Shown here piece after piece: positions 47,847 to 57,040 of a stretch of 64,000 nt of DNA (positions are counted from its first letter, which is position 1; the number at the start of each line of letters is the position of its first letter). The position numbers were made by a program, and so were the translations under genes. Under the pieces are notes generated by a model. It made no database searches. It was not told the origin of the DNA and saw only the letters and a program-made list of their open reading frames with translations. The DNA lies in contig NZ_UWPJ01000026.1 of NCBI RefSeq assembly GCF_900606115.1, positions 62,001 to 126,000 on the forward strand, written 5' to 3'. The DNA comes from Pigmentiphaga humi (lineage in GTDB: Bacteria > Pseudomonadota > Gammaproteobacteria > Burkholderiales > Burkholderiaceae_B).

Positions 47847-48634
47847 CGCCGCAGCGCCAGGACGCCTGGCTCTGGCGCCTGGTCGCAACGGGCGCGTCTT
47901 TCGTCCTGTTCGGACTCGGCGGCCTGGCCCTGCGCCTGTTCGTCTTCCCGCCGCAGGGCCTGCTGCCCGGCAGCCGGCGCGTGCGCCAGCGCCGGGCGCG
48001 CCGCGCCATCGGCGGCAGCTTCCGCTGGTTCATCCGCTTCATGGTCCGGGCCGGCATCCTGACCGTCGATTTCCGCGGCGCCGAGCGGCTCGGACGCCCC
48101 GGCCAGCTCATCGTGGCCAACCACCCGTCGCTGCTGGACGTGGTCTTCCTGATCGGCCACGTCGACGGCCATGCCAATTGCGTCGTCAAGCACGGGTTGG
48201 TCACCAACCCTTTCACGCGCGGCCCCATACTCAGCGCGGGCTATATTACGAATGACCAAAGCCTGGAAATGCTGGATCGCTCGGCCGAGGTATTGAAGCA
48301 AGGCGAGGCCCTCATCATTTTCCCCGAGGGTACCCGCACGCCGGTCGGCAGCTTGCCGAAACTCCACCGGGGAGCCTGCGCCATTGCCCTGCGAGGCGCG
48401 CAGGTGGTCACGCCGGTCGTCATCCGCATGACGCCGCGCAGCCTGACCAAGGGCGAGCCCTGGTACCGCATCCCCTACAGGCGCATGCGATACAGCATCC
48501 ACGTCGGCCCGGACATCGACCCGGCCCGGTGGCGCGACAGGCACTCCCCTCCCATCGCCGGCCGTTTGATGAACGATTTTCTCCATGACTATTTCGCGTC
48601 GGAACTGAACCACCATGCAGGCACTGGAAACTGA
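47819..48634 (+). CDS. 1-acyl-glycerol-3-phosphate-type acyltransferase
   Basis: A 271-residue PlsC-family acyltransferase with an N-terminal membrane segment (about residues 16-40). VANHPSLLDVVF carries the HX4D catalytic motif near residue 103, and FPEGTRTP lies near residue 163. In the polyene cluster it would transfer an acyl group to or from a lipid anchor. Its reading frame overlaps both neighbours. Equivalent in position to ApeD. Confidence 0.9.
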   Translation: MAMDAPRSLAPQRQDAWLWRLVATGASFVLFGLGGLALRLFVFPPQGLLPGSRRVRQRRARRAIGGSFRWFIRFMVRAGILTVDFRGAERLGRPGQLIVANHPSLLDVVFLIGHVDGHANCVVKHGLVTNPFTRGPILSAGYITNDQSLEMLDRSAEVLKQGEALIIFPEGTRTPVGSLPKLHRGACAIALRGAQVVTPVVIRMTPRSLTKGEPWYRIPYRRMRYSIHVGPDIDPARWRDRHSPPIAGRLMNDFLHDYFASELNHHAGTGN

Positions 48635-48875
48635 ACTCAAGAACCTCATCATCGAATCGCTGGGCCTGGAGGACGTGACGCCGGAAGACATCGATACGCA
48701 CGACGCGCTGTTCGGCGACGGCCTGGGGCTGGACTCCGTGGACGCGCTGGAGCTCGGGCTCAGCCTGCAGAAGAAATACGGCATCGCCATCGACCCCGAC
48801 ACCAAGGACCTGCGGCAGCATTTTTCCAGCGTCGCCCACCTTGCCGCCTTCGTCACCTCGAACCGCCGAAACTGA
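48615..48875 (+). CDS. Acyl carrier protein A
   Basis: An 86-residue acyl carrier protein. The phosphopantetheine attachment Ser41 is in GLGLDSVDALEL. The N-terminal helix MQALETELKNLIIESLGL is typical, and the whole has an acidic ACP composition. It overlaps the acyltransferase by 20 bases. Carries the growing polyene chain; matches ApeE by position. Confidence 0.95.
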   Translation: MQALETELKNLIIESLGLEDVTPEDIDTHDALFGDGLGLDSVDALELGLSLQKKYGIAIDPDTKDLRQHFSSVAHLAAFVTSNRRN

Positions 48876-48888
48876 CCGCCGATCCGCC

Positions 48889-49143
48889 ATGCAAACTCGA
48901 GAAGAGATCTACGCCGTACTGAGCAATGCCCTCGTCGAGCTGTTCGAGATAGAGCCCGAACGCGTGACGCCTTCGGCCAACCTGTATACCGACCTCGAAA
49001 TCGACAGCATCGACGCCATCGACCTGATCGACCACATCCGCCGCGCGACGGGCCGCAAGCTCGACGCCGCGGACTTCCGCTCGGTCCGGACGGTCGAAGA
49101 CGTCATCGAGGCCGTCTACCAGAAACAGCAGAACGCCGGCTGA
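48889..49143 (+). CDS. Acyl carrier protein B
   Basis: An 84-residue carrier protein with Ser40 in LEIDSIDAIDLIDHIR. A second ACP with a distinct sequence, 13 bases after the first, is standard in this cluster type (ApeF by position). One ACP is thought to carry the starter and one the elongating chain, but which is which cannot be read. The start MQTREEIYAVL is preferred over 48841. Confidence 0.95.
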   Translation: MQTREEIYAVLSNALVELFEIEPERVTPSANLYTDLEIDSIDAIDLIDHIRRATGRKLDAADFRSVRTVEDVIEAVYQKQQNAG

Positions 49144-49145
49144 GC

Positions 49146-49694
49146 ATGCGATCCGCCCTGGTCCCGGTCTCTCTCGCCGCCGGCATGGCCTATCCCTTCT
49201 GGGTCTATGCCGTGCAAGGCCGGGTCGAGCCGGCCTGGATCATGCTTCCGCTCTCGGCGCTGTGGCTGCTGCGCACCCTGCTGGCGCGGCCGGAAGAACC
49301 CGGGGGCCGGCTGCTGCCCGCGGCCGCCCTGGCCGGCTGCATCGCGCTGTCCTGCTCGGATGCCCAACTCTCGTTGCGCGCCTATCCTGTACTGGTCAGC
49401 CTGTTCATGCTGGCCATTTTCGGCGGCAGCCTGCGCTATGGGCCGCCCGTCATCGAGCGCCTGGCGCGCCTGCGCGAACCGGAGCTGCCCGAGCAAGGCG
49501 TGCGGTACACGCGCCGGGTCACGCAGGTCTGGTGCGTGTTCTTCCTGCTCAATGCCGGCGTCGCCGCCGCCCTGGCGCTGTGGGCCCCGTGGAGCTGGTG
49601 GACGCTCTACACCGGCGGCATCAGCTATGCGCTCATCGGCGCGCTGCTGGTGGGCGAGCGCGCGCTGCGCCCCTTCCTGCTGCGAGCGGCCTGA
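49146..49694 (+). CDS. COG4648-type membrane protein of the polyene cluster
   Basis: A 182-residue integral membrane protein with about five hydrophobic segments ([52 protein letters not shown]). It belongs to the small uncharacterised membrane family found at this place in aryl polyene clusters (ApeG). Starts 2 bases after the ACP stop and overlaps the next gene by one base. Confidence 0.85.
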   Translation: MRSALVPVSLAAGMAYPFWVYAVQGRVEPAWIMLPLSALWLLRTLLARPEEPGGRLLPAAALAGCIALSCSDAQLSLRAYPVLVSLFMLAIFGGSLRYGPPVIERLARLREPELPEQGVRYTRRVTQVWCVFFLLNAGVAAALALWAPWSWWTLYTGGISYALIGALLVGERALRPFLLRAA

Positions 49695-51415
49695 TGTCCG
49701 GGCATTGGGTAGCGCTGGCCGAGCTCCTCTCGGCGCCGGATCCTTCACGGCTGGCCGCGCACGGCCCCGCCATGACCCAGGCGGACCTGGCCGCCCGCAG
49801 CCTGGCGCTGGCCGGCGCGCTGGCGGCCGCGCAAGTCCGGACCGCGGGACTCTGGTTCGACGATGCCGCCGAACTGGCTTGCGCGCTGCTCGCATGCTGG
49901 CGAACGGGAACCCGGGCGATCCTGCCGAGCGACGTCCAGCCCGCCACCTGCGCGGAACTGGACGGCGAGATCGACCTCTGGCTCAGCGACGCGGCCTTGC
50001 CGGGCACCGCCGGCCGGACCGCGTCCCCGGCCGGCCTGATCGCGCAGACCGGCGCGGCGGCGCTGTCCGCCTGCCGCCTGGATCCGGCATCCGCCGGCAT
50101 CGTGCTGCTGACTTCCGGATCCAGCGGCAGTCCGAAGCGCATCCTCAAGACCTGGGATCAATTGGCCAGCGAGGTGGAAGCGCTCCAGCGCCAGTGGCCG
50201 GCCCATGCCGGTGCGACCGCCGCCACTGTGATGGGCAGCGTCAGTCCGCACCATATGTACGGCCTGATCTTCAGGGTGCTGTGGCCCTTGTGCTCGGGCC
50301 GCCCCATCCTGCGCCCCCAACTGGTCTATCCCGAAGAGCTCCAGCGCGCCGCCGCGCGCCATGCGCCGGCGATCTGGATCAGCAGCCCCGCCTTGCTGCG
50401 GCGTTGCGGTCCGGCCCTGGACTGGACCGCCCTCGGCTCCCGGGTCGAACGGATTTTCTCCGCGGGCGGGCCGCTGCCCGAAGAAACCGCCGGACAATTC
50501 GCCGCCAGGCTGGACCTGCTGCCGACCGAGATCTACGGCAGTTCGGAAACCGGCATCATTGCCTGGCGCCAAGGCGCCGGTCATTGGCGGGCCTTCGCCG
50601 GCGCCCGCATCGGCGCCGACGAACGGCAGGCACTGTGGGTGGAGTCCCCCTGGACCGCCCTGGCGCGCGAGCAGACCGCGGATACCGTCCGCCTCTGCGA
50701 TGCCGGCTTCGAGCTGCAGGGACGCCTGGACCGCATCGTCAAGATCGAGGAAAAACGCATCGCGCTGCCGGCGGTGGAACGTCTCCTCGCCAGGCATCCC
50801 TACGTGCACGAAGCGTACGTCGGCAAGCGCAAGGAAAATACCCGGCTCACCGCGCTCGCGGCCCTGACCCCGGCCGGCGTGCACGCCCTGCGCAATCAAG
50901 GCAGGCGCGCGCTGGTCGCGGCCTTGCAGGCGCATCTGCGGGAGCACCTCGCCTCCCTGGCGATCCCGCGCAGCTGGCGCTTCATGCAGCGCCTGCCCCG
51001 CAATGCGCAAGACAAGCTCGCGCTTCCCCTGTTCGAATCCTTGGCTGGCCCGCGGCCGACCGCTCCGCACCTGCTTGCGCTGCCTGCCACGGAAGCAGGC
51101 GAGCGGCGCTACGAAGTCGGCATTCCGCTGGATCTGGCATTTTTCTCCGGCCATTTTCCCGCGACGCCGGTCGTCCCCGGCGTGGCGCAAATAGGCTGGG
51201 CCTACGATACGGCCCGGCGCGACGTGTTTCCCGGCCTGGATTTCGGCGGCGTCGAAGTGCTCAAGTTCCAGAAACTGCTGCGCCCGGGCGACGTCGCCGA
51301 ACTCACCCTGCGGTGGAACGAAGCGAACGCCAAACTCTATTTCGCATTCAGGCTGGACGGCGAACCTTGCTCCTCCGGCCGCATCCTGCACAGGCCCCGA
51401 CATGCCGACGCATAG
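49694..51415 (+). CDS. AMP-ligase fused to a hotdog dehydratase
   Basis: A 573-residue bifunctional protein. Residues about 1-440 form an acyl/aryl-AMP ligase with the P-loop LTSGSSGSPKR near residue 137, EIYGSSETG and a late Lys (VKIEEKRI). Residues about 450-573 form a FabA/FabZ-like hotdog domain, with the catalytic His487 in FFSGHFPATPVVPG. It would activate the aromatic starter acid and carry out the dehydration that makes each double bond. In other clusters these are separate genes (ApeH and ApeI). Stop-start overlap of 1 base upstream; 14 bases downstream. Confidence 0.88.
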   Translation: MSGHWVALAELLSAPDPSRLAAHGPAMTQADLAARSLALAGALAAAQVRTAGLWFDDAAELACALLACWRTGTRAILPSDVQPATCAELDGEIDLWLSDAALPGTAGRTASPAGLIAQTGAAALSACRLDPASAGIVLLTSGSSGSPKRILKTWDQLASEVEALQRQWPAHAGATAATVMGSVSPHHMYGLIFRVLWPLCSGRPILRPQLVYPEELQRAAARHAPAIWISSPALLRRCGPALDWTALGSRVERIFSAGGPLPEETAGQFAARLDLLPTEIYGSSETGIIAWRQGAGHWRAFAGARIGADERQALWVESPWTALAREQTADTVRLCDAGFELQGRLDRIVKIEEKRIALPAVERLLARHPYVHEAYVGKRKENTRLTALAALTPAGVHALRNQGRRALVAALQAHLREHLASLAIPRSWRFMQRLPRNAQDKLALPLFESLAGPRPTAPHLLALPATEAGERRYEVGIPLDLAFFSGHFPATPVVPGVAQIGWAYDTARRDVFPGLDFGGVEVLKFQKLLRPGDVAELTLRWNEANAKLYFAFRLDGEPCSSGRILHRPRHADA

Positions 51416-52157
51416 ACTCTGCGCCATCGTGCCCGTCTACAACCACGGCGCGACGGTGGCCGGCGTAGTTCGCAGCCTGCGCGCCCAAGGCCTGGACACC
51501 CTGCTCGTGGACGACGGCTCCGCCCCCGACTGCGCCACGGTGCTCGACGGCCTCGTCCGCACCATCCCCGGCACCTGGCTCTTGCGCCGCCGCGACAACG
51601 GCGGCAAGGGCGCGGCCGTCCTGGACGGATTGCGCGCCGCCGCCGGCCGCGGCTACAGCCACGCGCTGCAAATCGACGCCGACGGCCAGCATGCGCTGGC
51701 GGACGTCGCGCAATTCGCCGCGCTGTCGAGGGCGCACCCCCAGGCCCTGGTGTGCGGCGCACCGATCTACGGCGACGATGCGCCCCGTGCCCGCCTCTAC
51801 GGACGCTGGATCACGCGCGTCTGGGTCTGGATCAACACGCTCGCCCTGGACATCCCCGATGCCATGTGCGGCTTCCGCATCTATCCCCTCGCCGCGACGC
51901 TGCCGGTCATCGACAACGCCAGCATCGGGCGGCGAATGGATTTCGACATTTCCATCATCGTCCGCCTGCACTGGCGCAACGTGCCCATGGTGTGGCTGCC
52001 GACGCGGGTCATGTATCCGGGTGACGGCATCTCGCATTTCCACGCGCTGCGCGACAACCTGCTGATCAGCAAAGAGCACGCGCGCCTGTTCTTCGGCATG
52101 CTGGGCCGCCTCCCCCTGCTGCTTGCCCGCCGCGCGCTGCGCAGGACCGGCGCATGA
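51402..52157 (+). CDS. Family 2 glycosyltransferase
   Basis: A 251-residue GT2 enzyme. CAIVPVYNHGATVAGVV near residue 6 starts the nucleotide-binding fold, VDDGSAPDC follows, and the metal-binding motif is in LQIDADGQH near residue 90. A hydrophobic C-terminus may anchor it to the membrane. In the cluster it would add a sugar to the polyene or its anchor. Equivalent to the GT half of ApeJ; here the acyltransferase is a separate gene. Confidence 0.88.
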   Translation: MPTHRLCAIVPVYNHGATVAGVVRSLRAQGLDTLLVDDGSAPDCATVLDGLVRTIPGTWLLRRRDNGGKGAAVLDGLRAAAGRGYSHALQIDADGQHALADVAQFAALSRAHPQALVCGAPIYGDDAPRARLYGRWITRVWVWINTLALDIPDAMCGFRIYPLAATLPVIDNASIGRRMDFDISIIVRLHWRNVPMVWLPTRVMYPGDGISHFHALRDNLLISKEHARLFFGMLGRLPLLLARRALRRTGA

Positions 52158-53086
52158 GGCCGGCATCCTCTCCCACGCACTGGGCGCGGCGCCCGGAGCG
52201 AGGCGCGAGCCTGCCGATGCGGGCAACGGCCTGGGCCGCGCGCACGCTGGGCCGGCGCGCCGTCGCCCCCGTGGTCTGGCTGGTCGTGCTGTACTTCTAC
52301 GCCACGGGCGGGGAAGCGCGGCGCGCCATCGCGGAATACCAGCGGCGCCTGGCGGCCCATGGCGGGGGGCCGGCGCTCTTTCCGGCGCGATTCCCCGTCT
52401 ACCGCCAATACCTGGCGTTCGCGTGCGCCTTGCTCGACAAGCTCGATACCTGGCAAGGCAGGATAGCCACCGGCGACGTGGACATCGAGGATCCGGACCG
52501 GCTCCGGGCCCAGATGGGCAGCGGTCCGGGGCAGATCCTGCTTTGCTCCCACCTGGGCAACGCCGAACTCTGCCGGGCCATCGCCAGCCACGAGCCGAAC
52601 CTGCGGCTCAACGTGCTGGTCCACAGCCACAACGCGGTGCGCTTCAACGCCTTGCTGTCGCAGGCGGGCGCCAGCCAGTTGAACCTGATCCAGGTCAGCG
52701 AGCTGGACGCGGCGACCATGCTGCACCTGAGCGAAAGACTCAAGCGCGGCGAATGGCTGGCCATCGCCGGCGACCGCACGCCGCTCCAGGGCAAGCGCGT
52801 CGTCCCGGTGACATTCCTCGGCGCCGATGCGCTGCTGCCGCAAGGTCCATGGCTGCTGGCCGGCCTGCTGCGCTGCCCCGTCAATACCGTGTTCTGCACA
52901 CGCCGGCGGGGACGCTACCGCATTGCCCTGCAGCGCCTGTCAGACGGACTGGCCTGGACGCGAGCCACCCGCGAGGCCGAAGTCTCGCGCGGCGCGCAGC
53001 GCTATGCCGACGTGCTCGCCGCGGCCTGCCGCGACGCCCCGCTGCAATGGTTCAACTTCTATCCCTTCTGGCAGAAACATGCGTAA
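52154..53086 (+). CDS. LpxL-type lysophospholipid acyltransferase
   Basis: A 310-residue protein of the LpxL/HtrB family, with an N-terminal membrane segment (AVAPVVWLVVLYFYATGGEA, about residues 32-51). CSHLGNAELCR carries the HX4E/D motif near residue 134, and LAIAGDRTPL is near residue 205. It would esterify the polyene acyl chain to a lipid anchor. Overlaps the glycosyltransferase by 4 bases and the thioesterase by 8, hence tightly coupled. Confidence 0.88.
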   Translation: MRPASSPTHWARRPERGASLPMRATAWAARTLGRRAVAPVVWLVVLYFYATGGEARRAIAEYQRRLAAHGGGPALFPARFPVYRQYLAFACALLDKLDTWQGRIATGDVDIEDPDRLRAQMGSGPGQILLCSHLGNAELCRAIASHEPNLRLNVLVHSHNAVRFNALLSQAGASQLNLIQVSELDAATMLHLSERLKRGEWLAIAGDRTPLQGKRVVPVTFLGADALLPQGPWLLAGLLRCPVNTVFCTRRRGRYRIALQRLSDGLAWTRATREAEVSRGAQRYADVLAAACRDAPLQWFNFYPFWQKHA

Positions 53087-53519
53087 ACGCGGCCTGCTCG
53101 GCATCGACATCCCCATCAAAGTGCCGTTCTACGACATCGATTCGCTGAACGTCGTCTGGCATGGCCACTACGTCAAGTATTTCGAAGAAGTCCGGTGCGA
53201 ACTGCTCGACGACATCGGCTACAACTACGACGACATGCTGCGCGACGGCTACGTCTGGCCCGTGGTCGACCTGCAACTGCGCTACGTCAAGCCCGCGACC
53301 TTCCGCCAGGCCCTCGATGTGCGCGCGGAACTCGTCGAATGGGAGAACCGGCTGCGCATCAACTACCTGGTCAGCTGCGCAGCGTCGGGGGCACGCCTGA
53401 CCCGCGGCACGACCACCCAGATCGCGGTCAGCGTCGCCACCCGGGAAATGCTCTACACCTCGCCGCCCTCGCTGGTCCAGGCCGTCGAGGCGGCGCTTAC
53501 CCGCCGGGGGTTTCGATGA
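53079..53519 (+). CDS. 4-hydroxybenzoyl-CoA thioesterase family protein
   Basis: A 146-residue hotdog thioesterase. VPFYDIDSLNVVWHGHYVKYFEEVR (residues about 16-40) holds the catalytic Asp/His-type motif of the 4HBT family. It could release stalled chains from carrier protein or the finished polyene. Position equivalent to ApeK. The start overlaps the upstream gene and its stop overlaps the next start by 4 bases. Confidence 0.9.
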   Translation: MRKRGLLGIDIPIKVPFYDIDSLNVVWHGHYVKYFEEVRCELLDDIGYNYDDMLRDGYVWPVVDLQLRYVKPATFRQALDVRAELVEWENRLRINYLVSCAASGARLTRGTTTQIAVSVATREMLYTSPPSLVQAVEAALTRRGFR

Positions 53520-54160
53520 ATTCCCTTCCACGCGCTGCCATGGGAACGGCAATGAACAGACGGACGCTGCTGAAGGCGATCATGGCCGCCGGCATCGCGG
53601 CCTGCGGCCCGGCCCATGCCTTCGGCCTGGGCGAACTGGAAACGCAGCTGCGCGCCTCGCCCGTCGTGCACGGGCGCTTCGTCCAGGAAAAATTCCTGCG
53701 CTCGCTGCCCCAGCCGTTGACCAGCCGGGGCGAGTTCACGCTCGCGACCGGCAAAGGCCTGCTGTGGCTGCTGCGCAAGCCCATCGAGCAGGAACTGCGC
53801 ATCACCGCCGACGGCATCGCGCGGCGGGACGAGCGCGGACAATGGACCGCGCTGCCGCGGCAATCGGGCGCCGGCCGCGCACACGGCCTGATGCTGTCCG
53901 TCCTGGCCGGCGACACCCGAGAGCTGCAAGAGAACTTCGACCTGGCTCTCGACGGCAGTCCGGACGCCTGGCGCATGACGATGACGCCGAACTCACCGCT
54001 GCTGCGGCAGATATTCGAGCGGATCGACATCGAAGGCGGCAGGACCATACGCCGGATCGAACTGCGCGAGGCCGCCGGCGACCGCACCGTCCTGAAGATG
54101 GAACAGGTACGGACCGCGCCCGCGCTGACTCCCGAGGAAGCCCGTGCCTATGCGGAATGA
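53516..54160 (+). CDS. LolA-like outer-membrane lipoprotein carrier
   Basis: A 214-residue exported protein: the signal sequence is LLKAIMAAGIAACGPAHA, ending near residue 35. The pattern LETQLRASPVVHGRFVQEKFLRSLPQPL then TLATGKGLLWLLRKPIEQEL is the LolA/LptA-like half-barrel. It would carry the polyene lipid across the periplasm. Position equivalent to ApeL. An internal Met at 53552 is an alternative start. It overlaps the exporter start by 17 bases. Confidence 0.87.
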   Translation: MNSLPRAAMGTAMNRRTLLKAIMAAGIAACGPAHAFGLGELETQLRASPVVHGRFVQEKFLRSLPQPLTSRGEFTLATGKGLLWLLRKPIEQELRITADGIARRDERGQWTALPRQSGAGRAHGLMLSVLAGDTRELQENFDLALDGSPDAWRMTMTPNSPLLRQIFERIDIEGGRTIRRIELREAAGDRTVLKMEQVRTAPALTPEEARAYAE

Positions 54161-56504
54161 GCGCTGGCTGCCGCGCCTGTTCCTGCTGTGCATGGCGGCG
54201 CTGCTGTGCACAGCGCTGTGGCAAGCCCGGCAGGGCTGGCCGGTGTCGTCCGGCCTGCTCGATCTCCTGCCCCAGGTCGCGAGCGATCCGGTTCTGCGCC
54301 AGGCGCAGGAGCGCGTCCAGGCGCCGTTGACGCATCAGCTCGTCGCGCTGCTCGGCGCCCCCGACAAACGCGAGGCGATCCGGCAGGCGCGCGACCTGAG
54401 CCAGCGCTGGCGGCAAAGCGGCCTGTTCGAACGCGTCCAGGTCGAATTCGAACCCGACCTGGAACAGCTCCGCGCCCGCCTCCTGGCCGGCCGCATCGCC
54501 ATGCTGCCGCCGCAGGCGCGCGCCCAGCTCGAACAGCGTCCCCAGGCCTATGCCGAACAGCGGGCGCGGGAGATCGGCGATCCCTTCTCGTCCGCTTCGC
54601 TCATTCCCCTGGACCAGGATTGGCTGGGCCTGGCGCGCCAGGCCGAACGCGCCCTCCAGCCTGACACCAGCCTGCAGCTGGATCCCGGCAGCGGCATGCT
54701 GCTCACCCGGCACGACGGCCTGACGTGGGCGCTGGTCCGCACCGAGACGCGCGGACGCGCCTTCGACCAGGACTCCCCGCCGCGGCTGGCGGACTACATC
54801 GGCCAGGAACAGCAACGGCTGCGGGCGGACGGCGCGCGCCTGCTCGCCACCGGCGGCATCCTGTACGCGGAGTCCGGCCGCAGCCTGGCCATGCGGGAAG
54901 GCGGCTGGATCAGCGCCTGCTCCATCGCCGGCATCGTCCTGATTCTGCTGCTCGCCTTGCGCAGCGCGCGGGCGCTGCTCAGCTTCATCGTCGTGGGCTG
55001 CGCGCTGCTCACCGGCTTCGTCGCCTGCGTCGCGGCGTTCGGCACCATCCACGTGATGACCCTGGTCGTGGGCGCGAGCCTCATCGGCATCGTGATCGAT
55101 TTCCCGCTGCACTGGCTGAGCAAGAGCCAGGACATGCCGGTGTGGCAGCCCTGGCGCGCCCTGGACCGGATCCGGTCCAGCCTCCGCATCAGCCTGGCCG
55201 CCAACCTGCTGGGCTACCTGGCGCTCGCCTTCACGCCGTTTCCCGCGCTCACCCAGATCGCGGTGTTCTCCTCCGCCGGCCTGCTCGGCGCCTATGCCTG
55301 CACCACCTGCCTCTTGCCGGCCCTGTTCCGGAACTGGCGTCCCGCCGTGCGGCCCCGCCGGTGGCTCTCGTACCTGCTCGGGCAGCGCGACCGGCTTGCG
55401 AGCCGACGCGGATTGCAGCTCGCAGGCGCCGTGCTTCTGGCCGGCTTCTGCGCGATCGGACTGGCCCGCCTCGACATGCGCGACGACCTGCGGCAATGGA
55501 TCAGCCTGCCGGCCGCCATGCAGGACGAAGCGCGGCAGATCGGCGCCATTACCGGCTTCATGCCGACCAGCCAGTTCTTTCTGGTGCGGGCCCCGGACGA
55601 CGACGAGCTGCTGCGCCGCCAGGCGCGCGTCGCCGCCGCGCTGGATACGCTCAAGGCCGAGGGCGGCGTGGGCTCGTACCTCGCGCTCAGCCAGCTGCTC
55701 TCCCCCTCGGACGTTCAGGTCCGCACCCGCGCGCGGCTGGCGGAACTGTCCGCCCAGGCGGCGCCATGGCAGCCATTCGACACGATAGGCGTACCGGCCG
55801 CGGCCATCCGGAACGAGTTGCTGCGCCTGGCGGATACGCCCGTGCTCGATATCCCGGCAGCCCTGGACGCTCCGTGGGCCGAACCTTGGCGCGACCTCTG
55901 GCTGGGCCGGCAAGCGGGCGCATCGGTGGGCCTCGTCACCCTGCAAGGCCTGCGCACCGTGGCGGCGCTGGACGCCATTGCACGCGCGGTGCCCGGCGTC
56001 GTTCTGGTCGACCAGAACGGCGAGCTGAACCGCCAGTTCGCGGCCACGCGCACCAAGGCCGCCGAACTCAAGGCCGCATCGTATGTGCTGGCCGCCGTGC
56101 TTCTGCTGGTCGTCCTCGGGCGCTCGGCCACCTGGCGCATCCTGTCCGTCCCCCTGCTATCGACCGCATGCACCGTGGCCATGCTCGGCATCGTGGGCCA
56201 GCCCTTGACCTTGTTCAGCATGTTCGGCCTGCTGCTGGCCTCGGCCGTCGCGGTCGATTACGCCGTGTTCATGCAGTCCGGCGCATCCAGCCCGCCGGTG
56301 CTGGCCTTCGGCGTGGCGCTGTCGGCCGCGACCACGCTGCTTTCGTTCGGTCTGCTGGGCCTGAGTTCCACGCCCGCGGTCTCGAACTTCGGACTGACCA
56401 TCGCGCTGGGCGCCGTGTTCAGCCTGATGGCGACCTTCCTGATCGTCTCGCCTCGCACCGGTGCAGGCACCCCCGCGGCCGTCCCGCAAGAGGCCGGAGA
56501 ATGA
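54144..56504 (+). CDS. MMPL/RND-type exporter
   Basis: A 786-residue membrane protein with an N-terminal hydrophobic segment and two blocks of about five helices each (about residues 250-430 and 640-770). A large periplasmic loop precedes each, typical of MMPL transporters such as COG4258 predicted exporters. In aryl polyene clusters (ApeM) the homologue exports the polyene lipid. It partners the LolA-like protein before it and the lipoprotein after it, forming a path from inner to outer membrane. Starts at 54144 or the in-frame ATG at 54150. Confidence 0.88.
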   Translation: MPMRNERWLPRLFLLCMAALLCTALWQARQGWPVSSGLLDLLPQVASDPVLRQAQERVQAPLTHQLVALLGAPDKREAIRQARDLSQRWRQSGLFERVQVEFEPDLEQLRARLLAGRIAMLPPQARAQLEQRPQAYAEQRAREIGDPFSSASLIPLDQDWLGLARQAERALQPDTSLQLDPGSGMLLTRHDGLTWALVRTETRGRAFDQDSPPRLADYIGQEQQRLRADGARLLATGGILYAESGRSLAMREGGWISACSIAGIVLILLLALRSARALLSFIVVGCALLTGFVACVAAFGTIHVMTLVVGASLIGIVIDFPLHWLSKSQDMPVWQPWRALDRIRSSLRISLAANLLGYLALAFTPFPALTQIAVFSSAGLLGAYACTTCLLPALFRNWRPAVRPRRWLSYLLGQRDRLASRRGLQLAGAVLLAGFCAIGLARLDMRDDLRQWISLPAAMQDEARQIGAITGFMPTSQFFLVRAPDDDELLRRQARVAAALDTLKAEGGVGSYLALSQLLSPSDVQVRTRARLAELSAQAAPWQPFDTIGVPAAAIRNELLRLADTPVLDIPAALDAPWAEPWRDLWLGRQAGASVGLVTLQGLRTVAALDAIARAVPGVVLVDQNGELNRQFAATRTKAAELKAASYVLAAVLLLVVLGRSATWRILSVPLLSTACTVAMLGIVGQPLTLFSMFGLLLASAVAVDYAVFMQSGASSPPVLAFGVALSAATTLLSFGLLGLSSTPAVSNFGLTIALGAVFSLMATFLIVSPRTGAGTPAAVPQEAGE

Positions 56505-57040
56505 AGATGCCCGCCCTGCTCCGTCGCATCGCGCTCTGCGTCATGCTGGCCTGGCTGTCGGCATGCTCGACCACGCCGCCGCTGCCGGCCCGCGAACACG
56601 ACTACGGCCTCCCGCGCTGGCTGCACGTCGTCCGCCAACACCCCGGGCAAGCGGATCAAGACAGCATGCTCGCCGTCCAGCGCGAGCAGGGCGCGACCCG
56701 CTGGTCCTGGTTCGACCCGCTCGGCGTGCCGCTCGCGCGCCAATTGCTCGACCAGGGAAACTGGCGCAGCGACGGCCTCGCCCCGCCCAATAGCGAAGCC
56801 AGGGAATTGTTCGCCGCGCTGCTGTTCGCCTGGACGCCGCACGACGCGCTGGACGCGGCCTACGGCGCGGGCTCGTGGCGGGAAGAACCGATGCGGGACG
56901 GCTGGCGCCGCACCCTGATCCGGGCCAACGCGCCATACTTCGCCATACGGGCTATCCATGCCGGACCGGCAGGCGTCCTGGTGATCGAGGATTCGCACGG
57001 AACACATTGGCGGGTCGCCCCGCTGGATACACGACCATGA
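56501..57040 (+). CDS. DUF3261 lipoprotein of the polyene cluster
   Basis: A 179-residue lipoprotein: the signal is about residues 1-20, with the lipobox AWLSAC. The mature sequence (GVPLARQLLDQGNW, then LFAALLFAWTPHDAL) matches the DUF3261 family, found next to aryl polyene exporters (ApeN). It likely receives the lipid at the outer membrane. Overlaps the exporter stop and the next start by 4 bases each. Confidence 0.87.
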   Translation: MKMPALLRRIALCVMLAWLSACSTTPPLPAREHDYGLPRWLHVVRQHPGQADQDSMLAVQREQGATRWSWFDPLGVPLARQLLDQGNWRSDGLAPPNSEARELFAALLFAWTPHDALDAAYGAGSWREEPMRDGWRRTLIRANAPYFAIRAIHAGPAGVLVIEDSHGTHWRVAPLDTRP

